Positions 37,641 through 49,871 of a DNA stretch of 64,000 nucleotides are shown here, piece after piece; within the stretch, counting starts at the first letter, position 1; each line of letters opens with the position of its first letter. The position numbers and the translations under genes are program-made. The stretch lies in assembly GCA_949316235.1 (NCBI GenBank), contig OX438749.1, positions 15,702,414 to 15,766,413 on the forward strand, in the 5' to 3' direction. A model generated the notes under the pieces. The model was not told where the DNA came from. It was given only the letters and a program-made list of their open reading frames with translations, and ran no database searches. The DNA comes from Oegoconia quadripuncta (Eukaryota; Arthropoda; Insecta; Lepidoptera; Autostichidae).

Positions 37641-38013
37641 CTTCCTATACTTGGAGTACAAAATGGGGGCAATCGAAAGCGTATTCTATAACGATGTTTA
37701 GAATTGGCTGTAATTCGTCGTCGAATTACTTTGTTTCAAAATCGTAAACTAGACTATCCACTAAAAATCGCCATATTATAGGCTCATAGGGCTAATTCGT
37801 GTTATATGGCAAATCGTATCCACAATAACCTCGGGTGCGTTCAAAGGCAAATCTATCGGCATATTTAAAATCGTCTCTTTCTTCCTCGAAAAATGTTAAT
37901 TCAGTGAATGAATTTTTCAATAATTTAATAGTTTTACGTTTTTCTTTATATGAAATTTGTACGCCCTGAAGATAGGTTTTTGCGAGAATTGTATAACACA
38001 CAGACTTATGAAC

Positions 38014-38047
38014 AAATTAAAGAACAACATCTGTTGTTCTTTAATTT
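38014..38047. repeat. Near-perfect palindrome, 16-bp arms
   Basis: AAATTAAAGAACAACA at 38014-38029 and its exact reverse complement at 38032-38047 are separated by only TC, a cruciform-prone sequence. Confidence 0.85.
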
Positions 38048-38087
38048 CGAAGAATATAAAATTATCGCTTGAAATCTATTTATTGGT

Positions 38088-38285
38088 ATAGCTTTCCGCC
38101 CGCGGCTTCGCCTGATTAGCTTTATCGCGGATATTTTTAATTTGTTTATTCCGCGGGAACTACTCTATTGCGATAAAAAATATTCTGTCTTAATCCAGGG
38201 ATTCTATCATATCCAAATTCGTTCATCGGTTTCGCGGTGATTGAGCAACAAACAAACATCCAAAGTATCGCTTTTATAATATTAG
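38088..38285 (-). repeat. RTE-like tail, family D, inverted orientation
   Basis: The - strand reading matches 23690-23887, from TAATATTATAAAAGCGATAC to CGCGGGCGGAAAGCTATACC. A second head in + orientation (CTAATATTATAAAAG) begins at 38302. Confidence 0.65.
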
Positions 38286-39499
38286 TTAGAGTGCCATCTC
38301 ACACTAATATTATAAAAGTTTTTATGTTTGTTACGCTATAACACCTGAACGCGTAAAGTATTTTTTATCCCGAAACTTCATCGTTGCAGTTTATACTAAT
38401 TCCATACAGACAGAAGGCTCATTCACCACAAAGTTACCTAAAGAACATGCAAGAAACTCAAAGGCAACACTTTCTAGGCCTATACTACGCTCGCGCCGCT
38501 CTGAGATCGTACGGGATACGCCTAAAGGTATGGAACAGTCGCGCCCCGCAAGGCTCTCCCAACAATTGGGTGTCCGTTATTGGGAACCATTTTGTCGTTC
38601 CAAAACATCGGACTTCGATAGGTTCCGACGCACCGCTACGGACTTGTCTCCTCTACCACTGACGGTGCGGCCTTGTCCGCGTCCGCCCGCAATAGACACC
38701 TAGAGATCCTATATTTTTACATATTCAAATATAGGAAGTTATATAGTGTTGTCGATTCTGACAACACTTATCTAAACTAAAATTAATATAAATGTGGTGC
38801 CATCTCCTTCGTTTTAAAATTAATAACAATAGCACATTAATTTAACTTTGGTTTAGAGAAGTGCCATCCGTCAGAATTGACTGTGGCTTTAGATTAATGG
38901 TGGTTATAATTTTGTACTATTTTATTATTAGAACTGTTTGATACTAAGGTTGCACTAGAGCTTTGTATGAACAATGCGATAGTGCAGCATGAGCAGGGTT
39001 ATTTTGAATTCAGCGAGTGGTATGAAATAAACATTTTAAGTTAATAATAAAACCTACACACTCTCACACTTCATTGTTTAAAAAAATCTAGGAAAAGTTT
39101 GATTCTCTTCATTATGCATCAGTATCACCAAATTTCCTTTTGCAAGCAATTAGACGGTTGATCTCGACTATGCGATCACACAGGTTCATGCCTGAGATTA
39201 TAATTGAATTCCAAATAATCCTATTTATTTTCTAAGAATACTGGGGTTGTAAATCCCACCGTGCTTTATCAATATTTGCCATCGCAACTCCACCACTCAG
39301 AAACCGTTTTAACATTCCCGTATTAAATATTCTATGTAGCCATTCTTTGTTTACTTCTATTTCACAACAATATGTCGAATCACAAAGATTTTGTTATCCT
39401 GGAAATATTTTGATAAGTTACCTATATTTAAATATATTTTTATCATAATAAAATGTTACCTTAGTAATAACAAGGTTTTTTGTTTTACAAAATAATGTT

Positions 39500-39665
39500 A
39501 TCATATCGGCCACAGGGCCTCCACTTCTGAACATAAGCTTCCCGCATAGAACTCCAGAGCGACCGGTTGGAAGCGGCCTGCCTCTAGCGACTTCCCGCGA
39601 TCTTTATCAGGTCATCTGCCCTTTTAAATATAGACTAAATCCACGAGCATTTTTCAGTTTGGTCA
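39500..39665 (-). pseudogene. LINE 3'-end fragment
   Basis: On the - strand it carries the tail seen at 17228-17262 (TTCAGAAGTGGAGGCCC) with RSLEVARGRPLPTGRSGVLC-like coding remnants. Diverged. Confidence 0.45.
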
Positions 39666-39825
39666 GCGCTGACTAATGTTCCTAGATATGCTACGTCCTT
39701 GTGCTGTCAGGATTTTTGAATTTATACCACTCGCAAACCGCGCTCACAAAAAGATTCCTTGAAATTACGACCAGTAGAGATATTAAAGTGGATAATGGAT
39801 ATGTGGCCGAGCTATCGATAACTCT

Positions 39826-40165
39826 AAACCGCTTCTGTGGCTCAATGGGAACAAAATAAGAATGTATTTTATTTTAGTGTGCAATAAACAATTTAATAAT
39901 AATAACATAAGGTTCACAAAAAGTTTGCGGGTTCGTTTCCCAACGGGGTACATGTTAAGTACTCGATTTGGTTGGTGGTAGTAGAACACTTTTCAATGTC
40001 CGCTTATGGGCATCTCTTATCTAAGTCTGTCGCCAAGCAGCCATATAATAGTCAGTCTCCTAAACAAGTCGAGGGTTCTGGGTGAGTGTGCTTCCACCAG
40101 CAGCATTATCTTCACTTAACATCAGGTGTGATTGAGCTCAAGCTAACCCGTTAAAGCATTAAGAA
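39826..40165 (+). mobile_element. tRNA-derived SINE, family A, copy 6 (diverged)
   Basis: Starts AACCGCTTCTGTGGCTCAATG but has an AT-rich replacement of about 60 bp between the A and B boxes. The 3' body (GTTAAGTACTCGATTTGG, CATCAGGTGTGATTG) is clearly family A. Confidence 0.7.
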
Positions 40166-40952
40166 ACTCAAAAGCTATAATCTTGTCTAGGTACAAAATT
40201 TGCTTTCAAAACTATAAATATAAACTATTCAAATTCTGGGGGTTATAATATATAGGTGCTAATATCTATTTTCTGTTTGCAATTCCAATTCTAGCCTTGT
40301 GTCTATCACGTGCAATTGGGCATTGTTACAAGCTTTTATTTTTTAGATTGTATTCGATAATGAAAGCATATTGCTGTGTTAGTGATTACAGTGAATTGAA
40401 TAAAACAACAACACTGGAAAAGTTATATTTTATTCAGTCAGACTAGATTTATAAAACTCTTACCGCGTTTACAGTTAGCCCATTTCTGGGTGACGCGAGT
40501 ATGTAAACATGTCCCTCAGGCTACCACTGTTCATACCATTGCCACAGAATTAATATAGTGCTTACCATTGCTTAATTATAGTGGTGATTTAGTCAAAGAG
40601 GATCCTGTATGTATCCGCTAGGGGTTTTTTTTAATTTTGGCAAGAACGAACGCGATTTGAATTTAACCTGTCACTTAGCAGGCACAATAGGTGAACTAAG
40701 CCATAGTTCTGTTAACAAAAATTTACTATCTTTTCAAGTTACAAAAGTACTTTTCCTCCCGATGGCGAATCCACCCACGTTATGCCATCGAGCCCTATGG
40801 AATCCATCGAATAGAAATCACAAATTAAAACACAAAATTATGGGGGTTTTGATTTTCAACACATTCTATAAATGAAGAGTTTAGGTAAATAAAATGAGTG
40901 AGTAGGCATAGCGCTAACGCTCCAATAATTTCTTGAACGTAACATAAGACTG

Positions 40953-41069
40953 AGGGCCATATTATTAAATCGATCTTGAGATTGCGTCTCAGTGTCATAC
41001 TGTTTTTTTTTTGATACTGAATCAACTTAAAGTCTTCTAAATCTTGAGAACGGTTTATTAATACGGGCT
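40953..41069. mobile_element. GGCCCGTATTAATAAA MITE, copy 4
   Basis: Ends GGGCCATATTATTAAATCG and reverse complement AGCCCGTATTAATAAACCG, with the CTTGAGA inner motif; shorter than the PARP1 intron copies. Confidence 0.65.
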
Positions 41070-41409
41070 TTAATAAAGGAAATCTTTGCCATAGCAAGTG
41101 TTCATCATAATGCGAGAATGTAAACGCTGACTCATGTCAAAGCTATCGCAGAAATACTTGTAAAGTAAATGTAGCAGAGGGACGAACAGTGACAGCGGCT
41201 GAAGGTAAATGAGCCAAGGATTGGGTAATCCTATTCTCTTTGTCACGTCTCGCTATAACATTTCAATGACATACAAAACTTGTGTAATTTCACATACACA
41301 AAACAATATGTTATTATGAAAATCAACATTTGATCGAGTGTCAATATACTAGCAATTTTTCAAGCGAATCCGCTAGGAATGTAAAAGTTTTATTATAATT
41401 AACTATCAA

Positions 41410-41480
41410 GAGGCAGCCACGCGTCCTGTGGCGCCCTCGTAATTTTTTTAATTATTAAAAAAAATGCGAAAAGCAAGGTG
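41410..41480 (+). repeat. GTGGCGCCCTCG repeat, copy 1
   Basis: CGTCCTGTGGCGCCCTCGTA and TTTTTTTAATTATTAAAAAA match the reverse complement of 41825-41905. Confidence 0.55.
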
Positions 41481-41589
41481 GAATAAGTGTAGCTATATAA
41501 GACAATTTGTTTTTATTACTAATATATCAATAATTACACATTGAATACTTTTATCTCAATTTAGTAAATGGGTCACGGTGGCCACTATT

Positions 41590-41820
41590 TTTATTAGTTA
41601 CTAGGTGTTGCCCGCAAATTCGTTCGCGTGGACTATTTCATCAAAATCAGTTCAGCAAAAAAATTTGGCTATATGTTAATCCAGGTCCTAATCTATCTAC
41701 CAACCAAATTTCATCCAAATCCGTCCAGCCGTTTAGGCGTGAGGAGGTAACAAACATACATACTGATAGATAGATACATACATACATATAGATACAGACA
41801 TACACACACACAAACTTTCC
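41590..41820 (-). repeat. LINE 3' tail with GATA/CATA microsatellite
   Basis: On the - strand, GGCTGGACGGATTTGGATG and GGTTGGTAGATAGATTAGG lead into GCGGGCAACACCTAG. A (TACA)n/(GATA)n microsatellite lies at 41755-41815 on the 5' side, a common arrangement of RTE-like tails. Confidence 0.55.
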
Positions 41821-41824
41821 AAGT

Positions 41825-41905
41825 TTCTTTTCGCGTTTCCTTTTTAAAATTAATGTAATAATTAAAAAATTTGCGAGGGCGCCACTGGACGCCCGGCTCC
41901 CTCGG
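41825..41905 (-). repeat. GTGGCGCCCTCG repeat, inverted copy 2
   Basis: On the - strand it reads GGGCGTCCAGTGGCGCCCTC and GCAAATTTTTTAATTATT. Confidence 0.55.
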
Positions 41906-41909
41906 TGGA

Positions 41910-42275
41910 AAGAGGATGCCACATGGATGGCAACTACCTTAAATACTGGAAATAGCACATTCTGTGTAAATGTAATTCTGTTTTCACCCGTCACGTGAAA
42001 TGCACCGTTTGTTTAATTGTTAGTTTTCATGGCCTTCTGTTATTTTTATTGTGTTTGTTATTTATATAAAAGTGAACCTTATCAGTAACCCTTTTGATCT
42101 GCATCATAAAATACGGCATGTTATTTTTGTCGCATTTGACGGGTTCGAGTCCCGACTAAGACAAGTGATTCTTCATAAATAGGTAAATGCAGAATTTGTT
42201 TTAAAAAATAAAGGAAGGTCTCTTTTACACAGTATTTAAGGTAGTTGCCATCCATGTCGCATTCGATCTTTCCAC
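41910..42275. repeat. Inverted duplication, about 35-bp arms
   Basis: ACATGGATGGCAACTACCTT with AAATACTG (about 41922-41952) recurs inverted at about 42232-42262, with weaker similarity beyond. Confidence 0.65.
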
Positions 42276-42567
42276 TGTATAATACATGATATTCACTGCC
42301 GCTGTGGGTAGCGAAACATATCAAGCGGTATCGCTCCGCCGCGCCGTTACTTAGCGTGAAACTAATTTAATAAATATTCGAAATGTTTCGATATTAGAAT
42401 AGATATCAGAAAGTTTCAGATTAAGAATGCATTTCCGGGAACGAAAACGCATTTGAAATTTTCCGATACCAAATCGAATGTCATTCACGAAGGCAGAATA
42501 CTTGTTGCCCGAATCTAACAATCTTGGTATCCTGTTAGACAAGCCACCTTAGGTGAATTTACTAGAA

Positions 42568-42650
42568 TCACGTGCTTCATTTTCAGTTACATCATCACTA
42601 CTTTTCACCGGGTAAAATTGTGGTCAAACGCGTGTCCTTCATAAAAAACC
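42568..42650 (+). repeat. Dispersed repeat shared with 30715-30800
   Basis: CGTGCTTCATTTTCAG, then ATTGTGGTCAAACGCGTGTC, in the same order and spacing as 30715-30800. Confidence 0.45.
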
Positions 42651-43458
42651 ATACTCAGTCTCTGTCGTTCTCACAGTGGCAACAAATATCGCTTATATTC
42701 CAACTCTTACATTAGTAATATGATTTTACATCTTATCCGCACACCCGCGCGTATGTGCGTCCCATTTTCGCTAACAAACAGAACAAATGCGGGAATGAGA
42801 TGCGAACACTTCCGGTACCAGACGCTGACACTCGGTCGCACCGACTGGAAGCTAGTTGCAGTCTCGCTCCCACAATGAGTTGCAGAGTAACGCAGATTTA
42901 TGCGGGTGCGTAATAAACCCAAACTTGAATTAAAACTATTTAACGAATGTTCGTATCCTCATTATCAACTTATCCTCACTCACCTACGTAAATCTCCATA
43001 TAATTTCTATTTCCAGCTTCTCCAATAATCTCACTTTTACTGGGTGTAATAAAATCGTTATAAATATAAAGTGGGGCTAAGTGATTATCCGTAAAAAGAG
43101 ATGTCGAAAAATTTTAACTGACATCGACAGTAAAATAACATGTATGAATAATTTATAGTACGCGGAATTAAATATAAGTAACAGTAGATAAACTCAAAAT
43201 TCTGCCTCTCTCCTTTTAGATATTGATATCAACTTTTTATGGAATAATCGCCTAACATTATAGTCTGTATATACATGTTACAGTCGACATCATGACGACC
43301 GTAACACTACAATGCAAGCCGGCCTCGGAAATACGAACACTCGCGAGACGAGTGCGAGTGTGAGTTTTGTTTCGACTTAACTTTACTACCGCGTTTACGT
43401 GGCGATTTGTATGACGAAATGTGCAGCGTCTCTAGTGGACAGTTTGCAAAACAATTTT
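42651..43458. other. No gene recognised downstream of MBOAT7
   Basis: Intergenic sequence with some GC-richer patches (42740-42910); no recognisable motif. Confidence 0.45.
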
Positions 43459-43464
43459 TTTATT
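43459..43464 (-). terminator. Possible polyadenylation signal of MBOAT7
   Basis: TTTATT on the + strand reads AATAAA on the - strand, about 350 nt after the MBOAT7 stop codon. No nearer canonical signal was seen. The site is chosen by position only. Confidence 0.3.
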
Positions 43465-43813
43465 AGTTACTTTTACCTAAACACGAGAGTAAAGTTAAAA
43501 ACTAAGCAAAACTCGCACTTCGCTCACCGATATCGTAAGTGTTACGGTTGTCTTGGGACCATGTGTACAAACTCATAATTAAAGATACTAAAAAGAGATA
43601 TTTGTTCTAACTTACTGATTATAAAAACCCACAACACTCCAAAATTCTAACCAACAACAAAAGTTTAACACTACGAACATCTAAGAAACGTTTTAGTTTA
43701 AATATTCTAAACTAAATTCTTTTAACTAAAATAGGTGTATTAGTCGCTGGCAATTTTATGAACAGTTAGTTACTCCATAGATTATGTATAATGCAACCAT
43801 CCACTAAATATGT

Positions 43814-46800
43814 TCAGCTACTTTTGTTGGCGACTTTACCTTCACTTCTGTCATCTAATATATTCTTGGGTCGTCCAGTCTTGAGCACTTGCTTCAAACA
43901 CAAGCCAACAACAAGGAAAGCCAGCCAAACGGCATACCAGTAGTGGTACATTGATGTGTAGTATATCCAGATGCGATCGAAGGTGAGCAATAGGAACGCC
44001 GCTGCCTGGTATGATTCCGAATGAGACCGTAAGAACCACATGATGAAACCCATGACTTTCTTTTTCTGGAGAAAAAAAATATGTGTATTTCACAACAATG
44101 GCTCCTTAAGTAGGTTGCTCCCGAGTGATGGCGTTAGTGGATATATGAAATGATAGCATGGAATACGGTTTAAAAGGTTGGTTAGCAATTTATGGCTTGT
44201 CAAAGCATAGAAAATGATCCCCAACATAATTAGCGTCATCTGCTTTCCAAATTACACGCAATCATAAAAAAATTAAAACCCAAAATAACTCTCTCACTGG
44301 GAGAGGGTATGAACCGGGTAAAGCTGATGATGATTTATTGAAGACTATCACCTGAAAGGCGACTTTACCCTGAATTCAATATGAACTAAGCGCGAAAATG
44401 CAAATTGATCATCATCATCATACACTGCCGACATCTTACAATGTCTATCCAAGGGTATATACCTACTAGTAATCACTTCTACACATATCAGTTGTTTCAA
44501 ACAGTTGACCATAAATATTTACGAAGAAAGTGCTAACATCTTAGGAATTGCCAATAAGAAAGAATATAATATAAGTAGATGTCAATATATGGTGTTACCA
44601 ATATAAATCACAATGGTTTAAATGGCAAATAAACATCCAACAAAATATAGTCGGATTTTAATTGGATCTTACAACAAAAAATTAGTATAAATATAAAAAA
44701 TAAATATAATAATATATAAGGATATTTTAAAGATTTTAAGATTACATCCGCTGGAAAATCGTCGTCTGGCGATAGATTGCCTGCGTTTGTTGGGGCAGGT
44801 GGGTCTGCGTGCCACTCCTTTACGTCTTCGTACTCGGAGCTTATTTCACATCCCCAGAACAAGAACTAACTATGCTCACCACTCCACTATGATTCGATGT
44901 TTGCGAGAATACAATGAAGAATTTTCGGATTTGGTCATTTTTCATCTGAGTCGTAATCAGTTCAAATCAGCAGTGTTGAAAGCACTGACATAGATTACGT
45001 AATTGTGTACACATACACTCAACTCATACATACACATACACTCGCACATATTACTCCGTACATTTTCTCTCTTCCTTACACCCACAAACACAACAATTTG
45101 ATGTCTCGCTCGATAGATAAGGTAACAAAAAAAGCTATGTATAAACTACTGAGATCTATTTTGGCTTCTAAATGTATAACTTATATTTTAAATTTGTAAT
45201 TATGGCTGTGCTTTCAAATAAATCATTAAATTAAAAATAACATACCTACTTTGCTCTTGAGATCAATGGTGGACCTTGTCTATTTCAAGCAGTGAGAATA
45301 GTTCAAATTTAAATAATACATTGAAAACGTTAGTAAGTTTACGTATTAAAGACCTAATTATATTCAATGACAGTAATAATAAAAATTCTTGTCATCCATT
45401 GGTTTTTTATTTAATTTATGTTGAGTTTAACATCGTCATCTGACAAATTTATTATTCTTGTTCGACTATTGTACACACAACGACACAAACTTTATCCCAA
45501 ATGGGGTGGTCAGAGACATGCTGGGATTAACAATGTGGGTAGATTGTTTTAATTTATGTCAGATACATGTATGTGTAACGATTTTTTGCAACGACGCTTG
45601 GTGTAGTATATAGTGACCCTGACTGCTAAACCAACGGTTGCGGGTTCGAATCCCGCGAGGGGAAATGTTTGTGTGACTAATCATCCAGATATAATTTATC
45701 ACAAGGAAGTGAATTAAAAATTACAAGATAACTTACCGTTCCAGATGCATCCTTATAAAATAGCTTATAATAAATATCTTCAGCCATTAGATAAAAAGGG
45801 CAAAAGTAAATGCAGAAGAAGTATCCAGCGTGGAAGCCATGCCAGATTACAGACACAAAGAGCGCGGCGTGAATTCTGGAATAATAAAAAAAGATATGAA
45901 TGAAGAATATTTAGATGATAAGCAAAGCAAGCATGGATTTTAGGAACTGCTCAGTGATACAATCTGTTCAATTTCCTTTGTTTTGTTGAAACATAAACTG
46001 TATTTTGAAAAAAAAAACCCAGCGGAAACCGAGCCATCGAACCACGCGCGGTAGGGAGGCATAGTACAGTTAGATTAATACCATAATTGAACCGAAAACC
46101 TTTTGAAAATGCGCTGTTAGAGACAATGACGCGTGGTGTCACATGATCGCGAAAGAGTTTACCACTAAGAAAATGGCATAAGCACTCACTTTAATGGCTT
46201 GATAGGAAATCTCTTGTAGACCACCATAGCAACCCAGTACTGCACTGCTTTGTTCCACACCTTCATTGAGTCTCTGAGTGTGACTGTTGTCTCACAACCC
46301 CACACATCCATTGATTCCACAGTATTGAAGTCATACTGCGTGTTTATTGCTTGCTCTTCGGACCTACATTTCAGACAGAATGTTAAATATGTGACCCTCT
46401 CCTCAAAGCATGCGTCCAGTTTACAAAACATCCAATTTACAAGAAAGGAGTTGACCAAGTTAGTAAGTACACCTTGGACATAACAATATTATCAAACTAA
46501 TTGCTTTTAAATTAAATTCAAATATTTTTATTAAATAGTCAATAAACATACATCTCTTTCAGTTTCATATATCCAACTGTGGGACCATGTCCAGTTCTAT
46601 TCCTTCCCTCAATGGGGTAAGCTCCAAGGCCTGCCGCAGTACATACACTCTCAGCTAACGTCATTCCAGAGTAGATACGCTGTCGGAATGCTGCAAACAG
46701 CACCCATGGATACATCATTCTGTATAAAAAGCATCGGTTGTTGTGCTCTTCTGTGAGAATATACTAAAAGTAGCAAAATTGGAATTAGACAAATTCTCCT

Positions 46801-48403
46801 ATTTTACTTCCTATTTCCAAGAGTTAGTATAATATCTTTAGTTGACATATAAACCCAAAATGGTTAAATACCTAGCTCTGATAAAAAATATAATTACCTC
46901 CAATGGCCAAAGATTAGAGAAAGCCAAGTATAGAGAGATGTAGAGGGGCACACTTTTTAATGTGTTGATAGTAAAACTCTTACAATCAACATATTTACTG
47001 TATGGTAAATGGAAGTAGTCATCAAATGTTCTGTATCTGTAGTATGGTCCTGTAATAGGAAAATAAATAAAAATAAGAAACAAACAGTGTACAGGCCACT
47101 TGAGTAGAAAAAATAAACAATACTTTACCTGTTAGTAAAGCTATGTAATTGAATGAATAATGAAAGAGATCTAAAATGCTTGGATTTATCAACTCTAGGA
47201 AATCATCATCCCTTTCTTTTACATCTTTGCTTGGTAGAAGTTCCTTGTCCTGAGTTTTCTTAGCTTTCGCAACGGCTAGCCATGAGCCGTTAATTTCAAA
47301 TGCTATCCCAACAACTCTAAGAACTATTATCATCTGTATGAGGTTGGTTTGTCCTGATGACAGAGGAAGACGAAATTTGTCTGCCAGTCGAAAGAAGAAT
47401 AAATAGCCAAACATAAAAAAAAATGTTACTATGTGGCAATATCTGCAAGGAAAAATAGATTGTAGATTAAAATACATTTTAAACAAATATTTATAAGTAC
47501 ATATGATTGATTTGGGTTTGATTGATTGATCAATAGATATGAGTGTATGATAAACACCTTACAGTATTATGTTAATTGAGACCTGCCAGTATCATTAATC
47601 GAATTAAATATTCCTAAACATTCTTTTTTTTTATCTTTCCATACATGCTATGTAACACAATATAGGCCAGATCACAATTACACATTTGAGACAGTAGCGG
47701 CTCCAGAAATCAAAATATAAAAAATTTAAGTAGATACCTATAATTGCAATATTCCATACTCATTGCACCAAATTAGATTTGTGTTCATATAATCACATAG
47801 TTTATTCTATATCTATATCCTCAATTTATTTAAATATATCATGAATGATTTTGCGACTCCATATCGAAATTCTAACCAAGTTTTCCAAATAAAATAAAAA
47901 TAAATAAGTCATTGTCAGTGAGTAACAATGTTGACTAGAAAGGTATAAATTTATTTTTCAAGTTCAAAAAAGATTTTTTTATACATTTTTTTTTATGCGT
48001 TTCATAGACCCCCGAAGGCGTACTCAAACTCGACTAACCCGCCCCGAAGAGTACACTGTCACAGGTACTTGTCATGGTTCGCCGATGCAGGTGATCCCAG
48101 CAAAACAGTAGTATGCTCAGTAAGAGGGTTGTATCTAGATAATGATCTTGTGGTATTAGAAAAGTCTACTTACTTCACTGTAAACAATTTTATAGTGGCA
48201 ATCGCGATGAGAGTTGATAATATTGGATGAATTGCACTATAACCGGATACAATAATAATGAGAAGGAGTCCAAGAATAGAGCCAACCCATTTCTTTACTT
48301 GCACCGAATATATGGATCTGTAATAGGGTCCGATAGCTACACTGAACAAAAGTAGAGCTAAGTAAACAATATCATTTTTATTCTTCTCAAGAAATGACCA
48401 CAT
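43814..48403 (-). CDS. MBOAT7: Lysophosphatidylinositol acyltransferase, MBOAT7 family (7 exons)
   Basis: Exons in transcript order: 48174-48403, 47129-47442, 46898-47049, 46552-46763, 46190-46363, 45737-45875, 43814-44065. They sum to 1473 nt (490 residues plus TGA); all introns are GT-AG and in phase. MBOAT7 enzymes transfer arachidonoyl-CoA to lysophosphatidylinositol in ER-type membranes. Collinear matches to human MBOAT7 (472 residues) include GPYYRYRTFDDYF (exons 2/3), the AAGLGAYP segment (exon 4), YDFNTVESMDVWG and VWNKAVQYWVAMVVYK (exon 5), and VIWHGFHAGYF (exon 6). The family catalytic pair falls at Asn340 and His373. Many hydrophobic segments fit a multispanning membrane protein. 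The chosen start is ATG 48403 (MWSFLEKNKND); an in-frame GTG at 48430 is not used. The tail is basic and ends KSS. Intron 6 holds a LINE fragment and a SINE. Drosophila name farjavit. Confidence 0.96.
44751..44993 (+). pseudogene. LINE (CR1/jockey-type) C-terminal fragment in MBOAT7 intron 6
   Basis: The frame starting at CCGCTGGAAAATCG reads PLENRRLAIDCL, then FHIPRTRTNYAHHS, CLREYNEE and ends ALT-stop, the usual C-terminal motif of insect non-LTR polymerases. An AT-rich 3' UTR follows to about 45240. Opposite strand to the host gene. Confidence 0.7.
45590..45690 (+). mobile_element. tRNA-derived SINE, family B, head fragment
   Basis: GCTTGGTGTAGTATATAG with an intact GGTTCGAATCCCGCGAGGGG B-box region and the start of the family body. 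It lies in MBOAT7 intron 6, opposite to the gene. Confidence 0.7.
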
Positions 48404-48460
48404 TTTTGCAAAATTCAACAACAAATCCACTCATTGATGAAACGTAAACATGTCATATAT

Positions 48461-48860
48461 TTTTTTTTTTTTTTTTGGTTTCATTCTCTCCTTTAGGAGA
48501 AGGCAAAGGGATCTAGCCCATAACAGCCATGTCTTATTTCTCTTATTTCTTCAGTTTGTAAGTCAGTCTCAGTCAAAACAAGTAATTCGTCGTATACTTG
48601 GCGTATACAGAGTCTAGTCACGGTCAAGTCATTCTTGAGTAAAGTGGCAGAATGCTTTACAAAAGATTTTGGCGGCTTATTGTGGAAACCCGAAAGCTCC
48701 GTTACGCACTTTAATTTACACTTCCCTTCACTTGTACACCGTCACTAACGTTTGCTGCACAATATTCTGCCATTATTAAGCTTCAAAAGTTAGAATGCAC
48801 AAATTATAAGACTTATAAAGAAAAATGCTACATCACTCGCCGAGTTCCCGCCAAAAAGCC
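48461..48860 (-). mobile_element. Retroposon family C, copy with poly-A tail and target duplication
   Basis: On the - strand it begins GGCTTTTTGGCGGGAACTC and ends GGAGAGAATGAAACC plus an uninterrupted A run (48461-48476). TCATATAT occurs on both sides (48454-48460 and 48861-48868), a target-site duplication. The tail lies about 57 nt upstream of the MBOAT7 ATG. Confidence 0.8.
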
Positions 48861-49248
48861 TCATATATTTTTTTAAAGTTCGTGTTTATTAGTGTTGCAG
48901 TTGCAGAAAAAGTATCGATTATGAGATACAGCTCTCGTCAGGAAATCGATATTTTGCTACTCGATATTTTTACACTACGAAGTGAGAATGGATACTTTTC
49001 ACAACCCCTCCAAAACAGGTCATCTAAAAAGCAAAACGCCGAAATATGTTATTGCCTAACACGCATTGGTAATATCTACTTGGCAAATTATCTAAGTCGC
49101 ATTCTACCTAGGCATTGTGAGTTTTAGATGACCGGAGGTTCACAACACTCGACGCTACTGATGGTAAATAAAATATTAACGATTATTGGCCTTTGTGACC
49201 ATTACAAAGAGAAACCGTACTTCACGGTTATTCCACCTATTGCTAATA

Positions 49249-49580
49249 AAGTATTTCTCCAAGGGGAAATAGATTTCCATTCATTTCTACTACTCTAATA
49301 CAACATGCTTTATAATGTCAATGTAGTAATAATCGTAAAATTACAAACAAAAGTCTTTATATAAATAAATATTTATTTATTTATGAAATTAAAAACTTAT
49401 TCATTATTAATTCTGCTCAATTGCGTAGAATTCTAGTCTTGCAGTATACGGTAGGTATGTGTATACATTTCGTGATATTATTATGTGTTGATTGTCGACA
49501 TGACGGTACATAACTAAATAGGATGTTCTGATAATGTAGTAGAAATGAATGGAAATCTATTTCCCCTGGGAGAAATACTT
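49249..49580. mobile_element. 332-bp MITE with long terminal inverted repeats
   Basis: 49249-49293 and 49536-49580 are reverse complements over about 44 bp with one or two mismatches (outer ends AAGTATTTCTCC). The interior is AT-rich and non-coding. It lies between the two inverted family C retroposons. Confidence 0.75.
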
Positions 49581-49752
49581 CGGTAGTGGAAGCACCGGTA
49601 CTTCACTATGGATCAGGCCACCAACTGAACTAATACAAACAAAACGAGTCTGTCTGTCCTTGGTCTGAGGTATCTTACAAATCCAGTACGAATCCTTTGC
49701 TGTACTTCCAGTTTATTTTAGTGAGTTAGTTTACAATGCGTTGTTTATGTAT

Positions 49753-49829
49753 ATAAGATCTAACAAAATTAACCCGACAAAGGTTGCAGAGTGTATGATG
49801 TACCTATTACGAAAAAAATAAAACATTAA
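49753..49829 (+). repeat. Dispersed repeat shared with 62003-62093
   Basis: TCTAACAAAATTAACCCGAC, GTTGCAGAGTGTATG and GATGTACCTATTACGAAAAA match the other copy almost exactly. Confidence 0.7.
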
Positions 49830-49871
49830 TCAACAAACTCAAACATTGACCTTTTGGTATAGCAGTCTTAA

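Noticed and set aside
38384..38662. 92-codon ORF as a gene
   Set aside because: No motif recognised; lies next to a repeat tail and lacks splice or promoter context.
42125..42170. tRNA gene suggested by GGGTTCGAGTCCCG
   Set aside because: Only a B-box-like segment; no A box or cloverleaf upstream.
45605..45665. Functional tRNA gene
   Set aside because: A and B boxes are present but no matching acceptor stem; continues into a SINE body seen at 24243 and elsewhere.
48428..48430. GTG at 48430 as MBOAT7 start
   Set aside because: Nuclear insect genes start with ATG; the in-frame ATG at 48403 has an AAAA context and gives a family-like N-terminus.
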